Assembly (NCBI GenBank): GCA_041658245.1
Contig: JBBAAM010000016.1
Span: forward strand, 1 to 64,000
Direction: 5' to 3'
DNA: 64,000 nucleotides
Source: Fen-1258 sp041658245
Lineage (GTDB): Bacteria > Bacteroidota > Ignavibacteria > Ignavibacteriales > Melioribacteraceae
Part shown: in pieces, positions 1 through 7,385 of the stretch
Layout of the letters: each line of letters starts with the position of its first letter
How positions within the stretch are numbered: position 1 is the first letter of the stretch
Program-made: the position numbers and the translations under genes
The notes under the pieces: generated by a model
Told to the model about the DNA's origin: nothing
Database searches by the model: none
Seen by the model: only the letters and a program-made list of their open reading frames with translations

Positions 1-35
1 TTGATAAATTAGTTTTTTCATAGTACACTAATTTA

Positions 36-52
36 ATGCGCCTTAGGTGCAT
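36..52. repeat. Short hairpin ahead of the toxin gene
   Basis: A 7-bp stem (ATGCGCC at 36-42, GGTGCAT at 46-52, one G-T pair, loop TTA) sits at the left edge of the window, just ahead of a toxin gene that seems to lack its 5' part. No T-run follows, so it is not a convincing terminator. It could be a cassette or recombination boundary, but that is only a guess. Confidence 0.3.
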
Positions 53-84
53 AAATCCCTTATTTCGCTTATGGTTTAATTCGT

Positions 85-282
85 TTGCGTAACTTCAGTA
101 AATTACTAGAAATAGTTGAACATTCAAATAAACAAAAATACCCCAATCAAAAAATGTTTATTGTTGAAGTTAGAGATTATGCATATATCGTTCCGTTTGT
201 TGAAGATGAAGAAAAGTATTTTCTGAAAACAATATATCCAAGTAGAGAAGCGACTAAAAAATATTTAAACAAAGAGGAATAG
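85..282 (+). CDS. RelE/BrnT-like toxin, N-terminally short
   Basis: Likely the toxin of a type II toxin-antitoxin pair, by similarity to small proteins with a VYIVPFVE...FLKTIYPSR-ATKKYL-type core, encoded just upstream of CopG-like antitoxins. Here the core (MFIVEVRDYAYIVPF and KTIYPSREATKKYL) is intact. Relatives as I remember them run to about 90 residues and begin with a W-(N/D)-x-EKN...RGISFE segment that is missing here. The only start is a TTG at 85. The frame is open upstream to a stop at 52-54 but carries no ATG and no toxin-like residues. Two bases separate it from the antitoxin gene. The toxin may be inactive, or may be a minimal version. Confidence 0.6.
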   Translation: MRNFSKLLEIVEHSNKQKYPNQKMFIVEVRDYAYIVPFVEDEEKYFLKTIYPSREATKKYLNKEE

Positions 283-284
283 AA

Positions 285-554
285 ATGAAATATTTAGATA
301 AAGAAGAAAAAGAGTTAATGGAATCTTACGAAAAAGACGAATGGAAGCCGATTAAAAAGAAAGACCAAAAAGTTTATGTAAAAGCTGCTAAGGAAAGTAT
401 ATCCAAAAATAAACGAATTAACATTCGTTTAACTACAAAGGATTATCACGCCATTCAAGTGAAAGCAATAGAAGAAGGAATTCCATATCAAACATTAATC
501 TCTAGCATTGTTCATAAGTATAATAAGGGAAAATTAAAATCTACATCAGCATAA
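285..554 (+). CDS. CopG/RHH-type antitoxin
   Basis: 89 residues. The charged N-terminus (KYLDKEEKELMESYEKDEWKP) is the typical toxin-binding arm of this antitoxin family. The C-terminal half (KRINIRLTTKDYHAIQVKA followed by EEGIPYQTLISSIVHKY) is a ribbon-helix-helix fold that binds DNA as a dimer and usually represses its own operon. It starts two bases after the short toxin frame, so the pair is co-transcribed. The antitoxin appears complete even though its toxin is short, which fits a decaying addiction module. Confidence 0.8.
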   Translation: MKYLDKEEKELMESYEKDEWKPIKKKDQKVYVKAAKESISKNKRINIRLTTKDYHAIQVKAIEEGIPYQTLISSIVHKYNKGKLKSTSA

Positions 555-659
555 GTCAGCGGTATAACCCACGACTCAATAGAAGATATTAAGAATAACT
601 TTAAGAATTATGCAGAAAAACTATATAGCAGAACAAAGGGAAAAATTTCCGGTACATAG
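555..659 (+). other. In-frame open tail after the antitoxin stop
   Basis: The antitoxin reading frame stays open for 34 codons after its TAA and ends in a TAG at 657-659, one base before the next ATG at 660. The conceptual peptide (ITHDSIEDIKNNFKNYAEKLY...) has a protein-like, lysine-rich composition. It has no start codon of its own. It may be a remnant of another coding sequence or chance openness in AT-rich DNA. Confidence 0.3.
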
Positions 660-1304
660 ATGCTAAAGATTCAGCGTTTTGTCTTCAATCCATTCTCTGA
701 GAACACTTACATAATTTGGAATGATAGAACTAAAGAAGGCGCTATCATTGATCCAGGTTGTTATGATAGCAAGGAAAGGGAAGCGGTTGATGATTTTATT
801 CATCTTAATTCTATAAAGTTGACCTGCCTAATTAACACACACTGTCACATAGATCATATTTTCGGGAATGCCCATATCAAATTAAAGTATAGACCGATCT
901 ACTTAGCTCCGGAGAAAGATGTTTTTATGTTAGACTTGATGATTGATGCAGCCAAAAATTACGGAGTTGAATTTACACCATCTCCTAAACCGGATAAACT
1001 AATTGATGAAACTGAGCTATTCATTCTTGGTGAATTAATAGGAAAATTTATTTTTACTCCCGGACATACGCCCGGTGAATATTGTCTCTATTTTGAAAAC
1101 GAAAAAATATGTTTTACCGGTGATGTATTATTTAAAAGAAGCATCGGAAGAACAGATCTTTGGAGAGGTGATTATGAAACGTTGCTTGATTCCATAAAGA
1201 CAAAACTTTTCACATTGCCGGATGAAACAATTATCTATCCCGGACACGAATCACAAAGCACGATCGAAGATGAGAAAGAGAACAATCCTTTTTTCAAAAA
1301 GTGA
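660..1304 (+). CDS. MBL-fold metallo-hydrolase (glyoxalase II-like)
   Basis: 214 residues with the complete metallo-beta-lactamase metal site: H61-C-H63-x-D65-H66, a later His in FTPGHTPG, an Asp in FTGDVLF and a final His in YPGHES. The length and the single compact domain match the YcbL/glyoxalase-II-like hydrolases, cytoplasmic Zn or Fe enzymes that hydrolyse thioesters or related bonds. No C-terminal glyoxalase II substrate domain is visible, so the substrate cannot be named. The ATG directly follows the TAG of the open tail upstream. Confidence 0.85.
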   Translation: MLKIQRFVFNPFSENTYIIWNDRTKEGAIIDPGCYDSKEREAVDDFIHLNSIKLTCLINTHCHIDHIFGNAHIKLKYRPIYLAPEKDVFMLDLMIDAAKNYGVEFTPSPKPDKLIDETELFILGELIGKFIFTPGHTPGEYCLYFENEKICFTGDVLFKRSIGRTDLWRGDYETLLDSIKTKLFTLPDETIIYPGHESQSTIEDEKENNPFFKK

Positions 1305-1371
1305 TAATTGATTTAACGGCGATTAATGGATAAATTGATTCCAGAAATTTGAAGGATGCAATTCAAAAGTA

Positions 1372-2130
1372 ATGAAAGAGAAAAAAATATTAATCAAAAA
1401 TAGTGTTGTATTATTTGTTACCCTACTTTTTGTTTACATCGTTTTATTCGAATTCATATTGCCTATTAACAAAGTACTGCCGAAACCAAGTTTGCTGTAT
1501 GAATCCTTTCTTCATATTTGGTCTGATTACAAATTACTCTTTGCTTTTACTACAACCACTTCAGTAATATATGCTGCAATAACGTTCAGCATACTATTCC
1601 TTTATGTTAGAGCTATATTCTTTTTAAAATTATTTGTTGAAATGCCCTATTTAATTCTTTCATTCCGAATATTTAGATTTGTACCGATTATTTTTATTGC
1701 AGTACTTTTTAATTTCTGGTTACCGAATAATCTATTAGCAGAATTATTATTTGGATTCCTAACAACTGCTTTTTTAGCGATGAATAAATTGTATGATGAA
1801 TCAAAAAAAATAAATGAAGAATATTTACTTGTAGCTCGTAATCTCAACCTATCTCAAAATGATATCTATGAAAAAGTTTATTGGAAATCTGCGTTACCCG
1901 CTTTGGCAAAATATTACGAACAAATACATTTATCACTTTGGACTTTAATTTTGATTTATGAATTTATTGATAACACACATGGTTTTGGATTTTTATTCCG
2001 TACAGCTTTGGATTATAAAGATTATACCACGTTATATACAACGGCTATAATACTATCGTTATTGATTTGGTTCGGTAATTCAGTAATAAGATTTGTTAAC
2101 AATAAAATTATTTACTGGAGTGCCGAATGA
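1372..2130 (+). CDS. ABC transporter permease, TauC/SsuC-like
   Basis: 252 residues with about six hydrophobic segments. The layout is that of nitrate/sulfonate/taurine-type permeases (binding-protein-dependent transport inner-membrane family). The EAA coupling loop is recognisable near residues 155-180 (ARNLNLSQNDIY then SALPAL), but the usual Gly of EAAxxxG is Asn. The last codon overlaps the ATPase gene by an ATGA. No periplasmic binding protein is encoded next to it, which is unusual for this family; it may lie elsewhere or be absent. Substrate unknown. Confidence 0.75.
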   Translation: MKEKKILIKNSVVLFVTLLFVYIVLFEFILPINKVLPKPSLLYESFLHIWSDYKLLFAFTTTTSVIYAAITFSILFLYVRAIFFLKLFVEMPYLILSFRIFRFVPIIFIAVLFNFWLPNNLLAELLFGFLTTAFLAMNKLYDESKKINEEYLLVARNLNLSQNDIYEKVYWKSALPALAKYYEQIHLSLWTLILIYEFIDNTHGFGFLFRTALDYKDYTTLYTTAIILSLLIWFGNSVIRFVNNKIIYWSAE

Positions 2131-2873
2131 TTGAAGTGAAAAATATTTCCAAAGAATATATAGACGATAACGGTTTCAAAAATATTATACTTAAAAATGT
2201 TTCATTAAGTATCTCTTCTGAAAAAATTACTTCTGTAATTGCTCCAAGCGGTTCAGGTAAATCAACATTACTTAAAACTATTTCCGGATTAGAACATGCA
2301 ACGCATGGAGAGGTGATAAAAAATGAGAATCAGAAAATTGTCTACATCCCTTCACAGCCGTCTTCATTTCCTTGGTTAAATGTTGAGGAAAATATTTCAC
2401 TTGGACTATTAGAAAAAGATGCTACGGAAATAAAAAGTATGATAAGATTTGTCGGATTGGAAGGATATGAATCATTCTATCCGAATAATAAAAGTTATGG
2501 CTTCCGTTTTAGAATTGCTTTGGCGCGTTCCTTAGCGCAACAACCTGAAGCAATTCTTTTAGATGAACCATTCAATCAAATGGATAATCAAACTAAGAAA
2601 GAAATTATGCTGCTGATAAGAGAAACACAAAACACATTGCAAACAACTTTCCTTTTAGCAACAACAAATATTACCGAAGCGCTTTTCTTATCAGATCATA
2701 TTTATTTGATGAAAAAAAATCCGGGTGAGATCATCTCTGATCTTTTAGTAGATCTTCCTAAAGAACGTAACGAATTAATTTATGATTCCGATAAATTTAT
2801 TCAGTTAAGATCACAAATAGAAAAATCCTTCAAAAATATTGATTCCCAAAAGTTGTTCAATCTTTCTATATAA
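2127..2873 (+). CDS. ABC transporter ATP-binding protein with degenerate motifs
   Basis: 248 residues, TauB/SsuB-like. Walker A (APSGSGKST) and Walker B with the catalytic Glu (AILLDEPF) are intact. Other motifs have drifted: the LSGGxRQR signature reads KSYGFRFR, and the H-loop THD is TTN, so the switch histidine is missing. The Q-loop Gln appears displaced by one residue (IPSQPSSFPW). Such changes usually weaken ATP hydrolysis, although some half-sites of heterodimeric transporters tolerate them. It is translationally coupled to the permease by an ATGA overlap. Substrate unknown. Confidence 0.75.
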   Translation: MIEVKNISKEYIDDNGFKNIILKNVSLSISSEKITSVIAPSGSGKSTLLKTISGLEHATHGEVIKNENQKIVYIPSQPSSFPWLNVEENISLGLLEKDATEIKSMIRFVGLEGYESFYPNNKSYGFRFRIALARSLAQQPEAILLDEPFNQMDNQTKKEIMLLIRETQNTLQTTFLLATTNITEALFLSDHIYLMKKNPGEIISDLLVDLPKERNELIYDSDKFIQLRSQIEKSFKNIDSQKLFNLSI

Positions 2874-2885
2874 AGGAATTGACCA

Positions 2886-4430
2886 GTGAAAGAAAAAATT
2901 GATAAACTTATTAAGCTGCGAGAAGAAGCGAAACTTGGCGGTGGAAGTGATAGAATAAAAACTCAACACGATAAAGGAAAATTAACTGCACGTGAAAGAA
3001 TTCAATTATTAGTTGATGAAGGCAGCTTTAATGAGATTGATATGTTTGTTACACATAGAACAAGTGATTTTGGTCTAGACAAACAAAAATTTGCCGGAGA
3101 TGGAGTAATTACCGGTTTTGCAAAAATTAATGGAAGGCAAATTGCATTGTTCAGTCAAGATTTTACAGTGTTCGGCGGATCATTGTCAGAATCTCATGCA
3201 GAAAAAATTTGCAAAGTAATGGATATGGCTATGAAGATCGGTATTCCGGTTGTTGGTTTAAATGATTCAGGCGGTGCCAGAATTCAAGAAGGGGTTGTTA
3301 GTCTTGGCGGATATGCAGAAATCTTTCTTCGAAATACATTAGCTTCAGGTGTCATACCCCAAATTTCTGCAGTATTGGGTCCATGTGCAGGCGGAGCTGT
3401 TTATTCACCGGCTATTACAGATTTTGTATTCATGGTAAAAAACACAAGCCATATGTTTGTTACCGGACCAAATGTAGTTAAAACTGTTACTCATGAAGAA
3501 GTAAGTTTTGAAGATCTTGGAGGAGCCGATACTCATGCGACTAAAAGCGGCGTTGCACATTTTATCTTTGATAGTGAAGTGGAAGTATTAGATAATATCA
3601 GAAAGCTTTTAAGTTTTCTTCCGTTGAATTGGAAAGACCTTCCTCCGGAAAAAGATTTTGATCTAACTAAAAATCTAATTGAAGTTAAATTAGACGGCAT
3701 AATTCCTGATACTCCAAATAAACCTTACGACATGAAAGAAATTATTTCACTTCTTCTTGATGAAGGTGATTTTTTGGAAGTACATGAAAATTATGCACAA
3801 AATATTATTGTTGGATTCGGAAGAGTTGGCGGATTGGTAGTTGGTGTTATTGCAAACCAGCCAATGGTTTTAGCCGGCGTTTTGGATATAAATTCATCAG
3901 TCAAAGGAGCGCGATTTATTCGTTTTTGTGATTCGTTTAATATTCCGTTACTTGTTTTAGAAGATGTACCCGGATTTTTACCCGGCACTGAGCAAGAGTG
4001 GAACGGAATTATCCGTCATGGTTCGAAATTACTTTTTGCATTCTGCGAAGCCACAGTTCCTAAAGTTACAGTTATAATTAGAAAGGCTTATGGTGGTGCT
4101 TATGATGTTATGAATTCAAAACACATTAGAGGTGATTTTAATTTTGCCTGGCCAAGTGCTGAAATTGCTGTGATGGGTCCTAAAGGTGCTGTAGAAATTA
4201 TATTTAAAAAAGAAATTTCTTCTGATAAGAATCCGGAAGTTAAATTAAACGAAAAACTATCCGAGTATATCGAGAAATTTACAAATCCTTACATAGCAGC
4301 AGAACGCGGATATATTGATGAAGTTATTATCCCGCGAGAAACAAAGATCAAGATAATTCAAGCATTCCAGTTACTGAAAACTAAAGTTGATACAAATCCG
4401 AAGAAGAAGCATTGTAATATTCCTCTATAG
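2886..4430 (+). CDS. Acyl-CoA carboxylase, carboxyltransferase subunit
   Basis: 514 residues, the normal length of PccB/MmdA/AccD5-type carboxyltransferases. These move CO2 from biotin to propionyl-CoA or acetyl-CoA, or run the reverse decarboxylation. The N-terminal crotonase-like half holds GLNDSGGARIQEGV and GPCAGGAVYSPA. The C-terminal half holds DVPGFLPGTEQE and IIRKAYGGAYDVM, which form the oxyanion and biotin sites. The family commonly works with a biotin carboxylase subunit; one begins at 63231, at the other end of the window. Propionyl-CoA carboxylase is my preferred reading; methylmalonyl-CoA decarboxylase alpha cannot be excluded from sequence alone. Confidence 0.9.
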   Translation: MKEKIDKLIKLREEAKLGGGSDRIKTQHDKGKLTARERIQLLVDEGSFNEIDMFVTHRTSDFGLDKQKFAGDGVITGFAKINGRQIALFSQDFTVFGGSLSESHAEKICKVMDMAMKIGIPVVGLNDSGGARIQEGVVSLGGYAEIFLRNTLASGVIPQISAVLGPCAGGAVYSPAITDFVFMVKNTSHMFVTGPNVVKTVTHEEVSFEDLGGADTHATKSGVAHFIFDSEVEVLDNIRKLLSFLPLNWKDLPPEKDFDLTKNLIEVKLDGIIPDTPNKPYDMKEIISLLLDEGDFLEVHENYAQNIIVGFGRVGGLVVGVIANQPMVLAGVLDINSSVKGARFIRFCDSFNIPLLVLEDVPGFLPGTEQEWNGIIRHGSKLLFAFCEATVPKVTVIIRKAYGGAYDVMNSKHIRGDFNFAWPSAEIAVMGPKGAVEIIFKKEISSDKNPEVKLNEKLSEYIEKFTNPYIAAERGYIDEVIIPRETKIKIIQAFQLLKTKVDTNPKKKHCNIPL

Positions 4431-4511
4431 TACAAATTCATTTTTGTAAAAAAAATATTACCGTAACTCCTTTAATATCAATTACTAAAGTTAAGGAATA
4501 TGATAAGTAAC

Positions 4512-4540
4512 TTGACAATTCAAACGTAAGAGATTAAATT
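4512..4540 (+). promoter_or_regulatory. Possible sigma-70-type promoter
   Basis: TTGACA at 4512-4517, a 17-base spacer and TAAATT at 4535-4540 (4 of 6 matches to TATAAT) lie 30 bases before the GTG of the transglycosylase gene, in an otherwise non-coding gap. Chance matches are common in AT-rich DNA, so this is tentative. Confidence 0.4.
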
Positions 4541-4570
4541 GCAATCAAAATTCAACCCAACGGAGTCTGT

Positions 4571-7180
4571 GTGAAAAAACTGCTATTCCTACCAATAGTT
4601 GTTTGTTTAATAGTTGTTCTCTCCGCATGTTCAGTTTTTGAATCATCACAAAAATTTTCAATACAAACTATTAAAGATACGATACGCACAGTAGAAGCTT
4701 TCTCTAATATTAATGAATTATTGGAAAGTGCGCGCAAAGATTATGTGAATGCACTTTATCAGCAAAAACTTGGATTCAAGATCGAAACACTTAATTATTT
4801 TGAATCAGCATTATCTACAGTGAATAAACTAAGTTATTATCCTGATATCGAAGAAAACGCAACTTACGTTGAGTTGGAAAACTCAATTGTAGAAGATTAT
4901 CAAAAGTATATTGAAGGATTGGAAGAATTACCGGAAAATGCATCCATCAGTGCTTTTGATGAATGGATGAATAAAAAAATACCTGATATTATTACGGAAG
5001 AAGATAGTACAAAACCTGTGCATGTTGAAAAAGGTGTAACTGTTGTTGTTGGTGATTTCCCGCTGGAAGTTAATCGTTATGTAGAACAGTTTATCGAATA
5101 CTTTACAGGCAAAGGAAGACGTTATATTGAAAGTTGGCTTTCACGTTCCGGAAAATATTTTCCTATGATGGCTAAAATTTTTGAAGAAGAAAAAGTACCT
5201 CAGCAATTAATTTTTTTAAGTATGCCGGAAAGTGGTTTGAATCCATATGCCCGTTCTTGGGCTAAAGCAGTAGGTATGTGGCAGTTTGTTAAAGGAACAG
5301 GACGTTTGTATGATCTTAGTGTAAGTTTTAATATTGATGAAAGAAGGGATCCAGAAAAAGCAACTCGTGCTGCCGCGAAACATCTTAGAGATCTTTATTT
5401 TTCATTAGGAGATTGGTATTTAGCTGTAGCATCTTATAATAGCGGTGAAGGTAGAGTTCGAAAAGCTATAAGGAGATCGGGCTCAAGTGATTTTTGGACA
5501 ATCAGACAATATTTACCTCGGGAGACACGTAATTATATTCCGCAATATATAGCAGTAACTCTTATTGCTAGTCAGCCGGAAAAATATGGTTTTACGAATA
5601 TCCAGTATGAAAAGCCCCATGAGGTTACTATTTATAAAATTAATGAAGCGATTGATCTTGGCATCTTGGCTAAATGTGCTGGTATTAGTGCCGAATTACT
5701 ACGTGAGATGAATCCGGAACTTACTCAAAGTTCTACACCTAAAGATTATGATGGTGGTTATCCATTACGTATACCTTCAAAATCTTTCGATGCTTTTATT
5801 GAAAATTTGAAAAATATTCCAGATGATGCAAAGATTTTATATACATCACATACTGTAAAACACGGTGAAAAATTATCAGAAATTGCTGCTAAGTATGATG
5901 TAAGTATAACACAACTTGCTGATTTAAATAATATCTCTACTCGAACAAGACTTCAATCTGGTTCCGAATTAAGAATTCCGATATCAAAAATTAGTGAGAA
6001 TGACATTGCTGTTAATACCGACATACTTCCGGCTATTGAAGAGGAAATTAAATCATTAGATGAAAATCCATCTTATAAATTAGAACTCACAAATAATGTT
6101 GATCAGGATAAATTTACAAAAATGTATCAGGAGATGGCTGGTGATTCCATTAAATTTATTCAGCCTGAAGGAAAATCACCCGTAAAATACAGTGTTAAGA
6201 GTAAAGATAATTTAATTGGTATAGCTGATTTGTTCAAGGTTCGTGTAACAGATATTAGAAATTGGAATAATCTGCCATATACTTCTACAATTAGGGTAGG
6301 ACAAGAACTTAGTATTTATGTACCGAATGAAAAAGTAGAATATTTTTCTTCAATTGATAAGATGAGTGAAGCAGAAAAGAATAATCTAATATTCGTTAAT
6401 TCAGGTGATACATGGGTAGAGCATCGTATTAGAAATGGTGAATCACTTTCGAGTATTGCAAACAGATATGGTGTTTCAATTTCACAAATAAAAGAATGGA
6501 ACAACTTAAAAAGTAACAGATTGGTACGCGGCAAAAAATTAATGATCTACTCAGGCGATGCAAAAAGAATTGCCAGCACAAGTTCAAACAGCAGTAATAA
6601 TGGAAGAATCACAAAATACAAAGTTAAAAGAGGTGATTCGCTTGGTGAGATAGCAGAAAAATTTGGTGTTACTACAGTTCAATTAAGGAAATGGAATGAT
6701 CTTTCATCAAATAAAGTTAAAGCAGGTGCGATATTAGCCGTACATGGTAAAGATATAACAAAATCGTTAGGTGATAATACAATTCGTAAAGAATCTAATG
6801 TTCTTAGTTATACAATTAAGTCCGGGGATACAATCGGAGAATTAGCTGAGATGTTTAAAGTGTCTGTTGCAGAAATTAAAAAGTGGAATAATCTTAATAG
6901 TAATAAATTAGTAAGCGGAAAATCAATTGTAATTTATTCTGATGTTGATGCTTCTAAGGTTGAAAAATCAAAAACAGATATAGTTAATAAAAATAATACT
7001 AAAGATAATTCAAAGGAAACATCTTTGATAAGTTCATCAACAATGCATAAGATTAAAGAGGGTGAATCTCTTTGGACAATTGCTAAGAAGTATCAAGTGC
7101 ATGTTAATGATTTAATGGAATGGAATAAGTTAAAAGATGAGCGTGTTAAAATCGGTCAAAGTATAAAGATTCAAAAATAA
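4571..7180 (+). CDS. MltD-like lytic murein transglycosylase with six LysM repeats
   Basis: 869 residues. An N-terminal lipoprotein signal ends at Cys20 (VVLSAC), so the enzyme is probably anchored in a membrane facing the periplasm. The SLT catalytic domain spans about residues 160-340 with the catalytic Glu220 in LSMPESGLNP, then AVGMWQFV and ASYNSGEGRV. It cleaves the MurNAc-GlcNAc bond with formation of 1,6-anhydro-MurNAc. Six LysM peptidoglycan-binding repeats follow at roughly 426-471, 539-583, 617-660, 682-725, 746-789 and 825-868. MltD usually has two to four, so this tail is long. A degenerate LysM-like stretch precedes them near 353-402. The GTG start follows a GGAG at 4562-4565. 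Confidence 0.92.
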   Translation: MKKLLFLPIVVCLIVVLSACSVFESSQKFSIQTIKDTIRTVEAFSNINELLESARKDYVNALYQQKLGFKIETLNYFESALSTVNKLSYYPDIEENATYVELENSIVEDYQKYIEGLEELPENASISAFDEWMNKKIPDIITEEDSTKPVHVEKGVTVVVGDFPLEVNRYVEQFIEYFTGKGRRYIESWLSRSGKYFPMMAKIFEEEKVPQQLIFLSMPESGLNPYARSWAKAVGMWQFVKGTGRLYDLSVSFNIDERRDPEKATRAAAKHLRDLYFSLGDWYLAVASYNSGEGRVRKAIRRSGSSDFWTIRQYLPRETRNYIPQYIAVTLIASQPEKYGFTNIQYEKPHEVTIYKINEAIDLGILAKCAGISAELLREMNPELTQSSTPKDYDGGYPLRIPSKSFDAFIENLKNIPDDAKILYTSHTVKHGEKLSEIAAKYDVSITQLADLNNISTRTRLQSGSELRIPISKISENDIAVNTDILPAIEEEIKSLDENPSYKLELTNNVDQDKFTKMYQEMAGDSIKFIQPEGKSPVKYSVKSKDNLIGIADLFKVRVTDIRNWNNLPYTSTIRVGQELSIYVPNEKVEYFSSIDKMSEAEKNNLIFVNSGDTWVEHRIRNGESLSSIANRYGVSISQIKEWNNLKSNRLVRGKKLMIYSGDAKRIASTSSNSSNNGRITKYKVKRGDSLGEIAEKFGVTTVQLRKWNDLSSNKVKAGAILAVHGKDITKSLGDNTIRKESNVLSYTIKSGDTIGELAEMFKVSVAEIKKWNNLNSNKLVSGKSIVIYSDVDASKVEKSKTDIVNKNNTKDNSKETSLISSSTMHKIKEGESLWTIAKKYQVHVNDLMEWNKLKDERVKIGQSIKIQK

Positions 7181-7227
7181 AATTTGAAAGTTAGTTCACG
7201 TTCTTAACAATAATAAAAAAATAAAAA

Positions 7228-7317
7228 GCTGTTAGGGGTGCCTCCTGCTCTTTGAGTGGGACAGCTGAGACTAAACCCTTAAACCTGATCTGGATAATGC
7301 CAGCGTAGGAAAACGGT
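7228..7317 (+). promoter_or_regulatory. TPP riboswitch (THI element)
   Basis: The conserved TPP aptamer core is plain: GGGGTGCC at 7235-7242, GCTGAGA at 7264-7270, ACCC then AACCTGATCTGGATAATGCC, and the closing GCGTAGGA at 7303-7310. P1 can form between GCTGTT (7228-7233) and AACGGT (7312-7317). The 3' strand of P1 can alternatively pair with the 5' arm of the terminator downstream. High TPP should therefore stabilise P1, release the terminator and switch off the following receptor, kinase and transporter genes. Confidence 0.95.
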
Positions 7318-7335
7318 ACATGAGTAATCAAGTAC

Positions 7336-7359
7336 AGCCGTTTCCCAAACGGCTTTTTT
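7336..7359 (+). terminator. Riboswitch-controlled intrinsic terminator
   Basis: A perfect 8-bp stem (AGCCGTTT 7336-7343, loop CCC, AAACGGCT 7347-7354) runs into a T-tract ending at 7359. The 5' arm CCGTTT is complementary to AAACGG at 7311-7316, inside the aptamer P1. With the flanking GTAC (7332-7335) it can form an antiterminator, so the two structures are mutually exclusive. It lies 27 bases before the receptor start codon. Confidence 0.9.
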
Positions 7360-7385
7360 ATTTCTAAACTATAAGGAGAAATAAA

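Noticed and set aside
4434..4451. Terminator after the carboxyltransferase gene
   Set aside because: TACAAA/TTTGTA can pair, but the stem is all AT except one pair and an A-run, not a T-run, follows.
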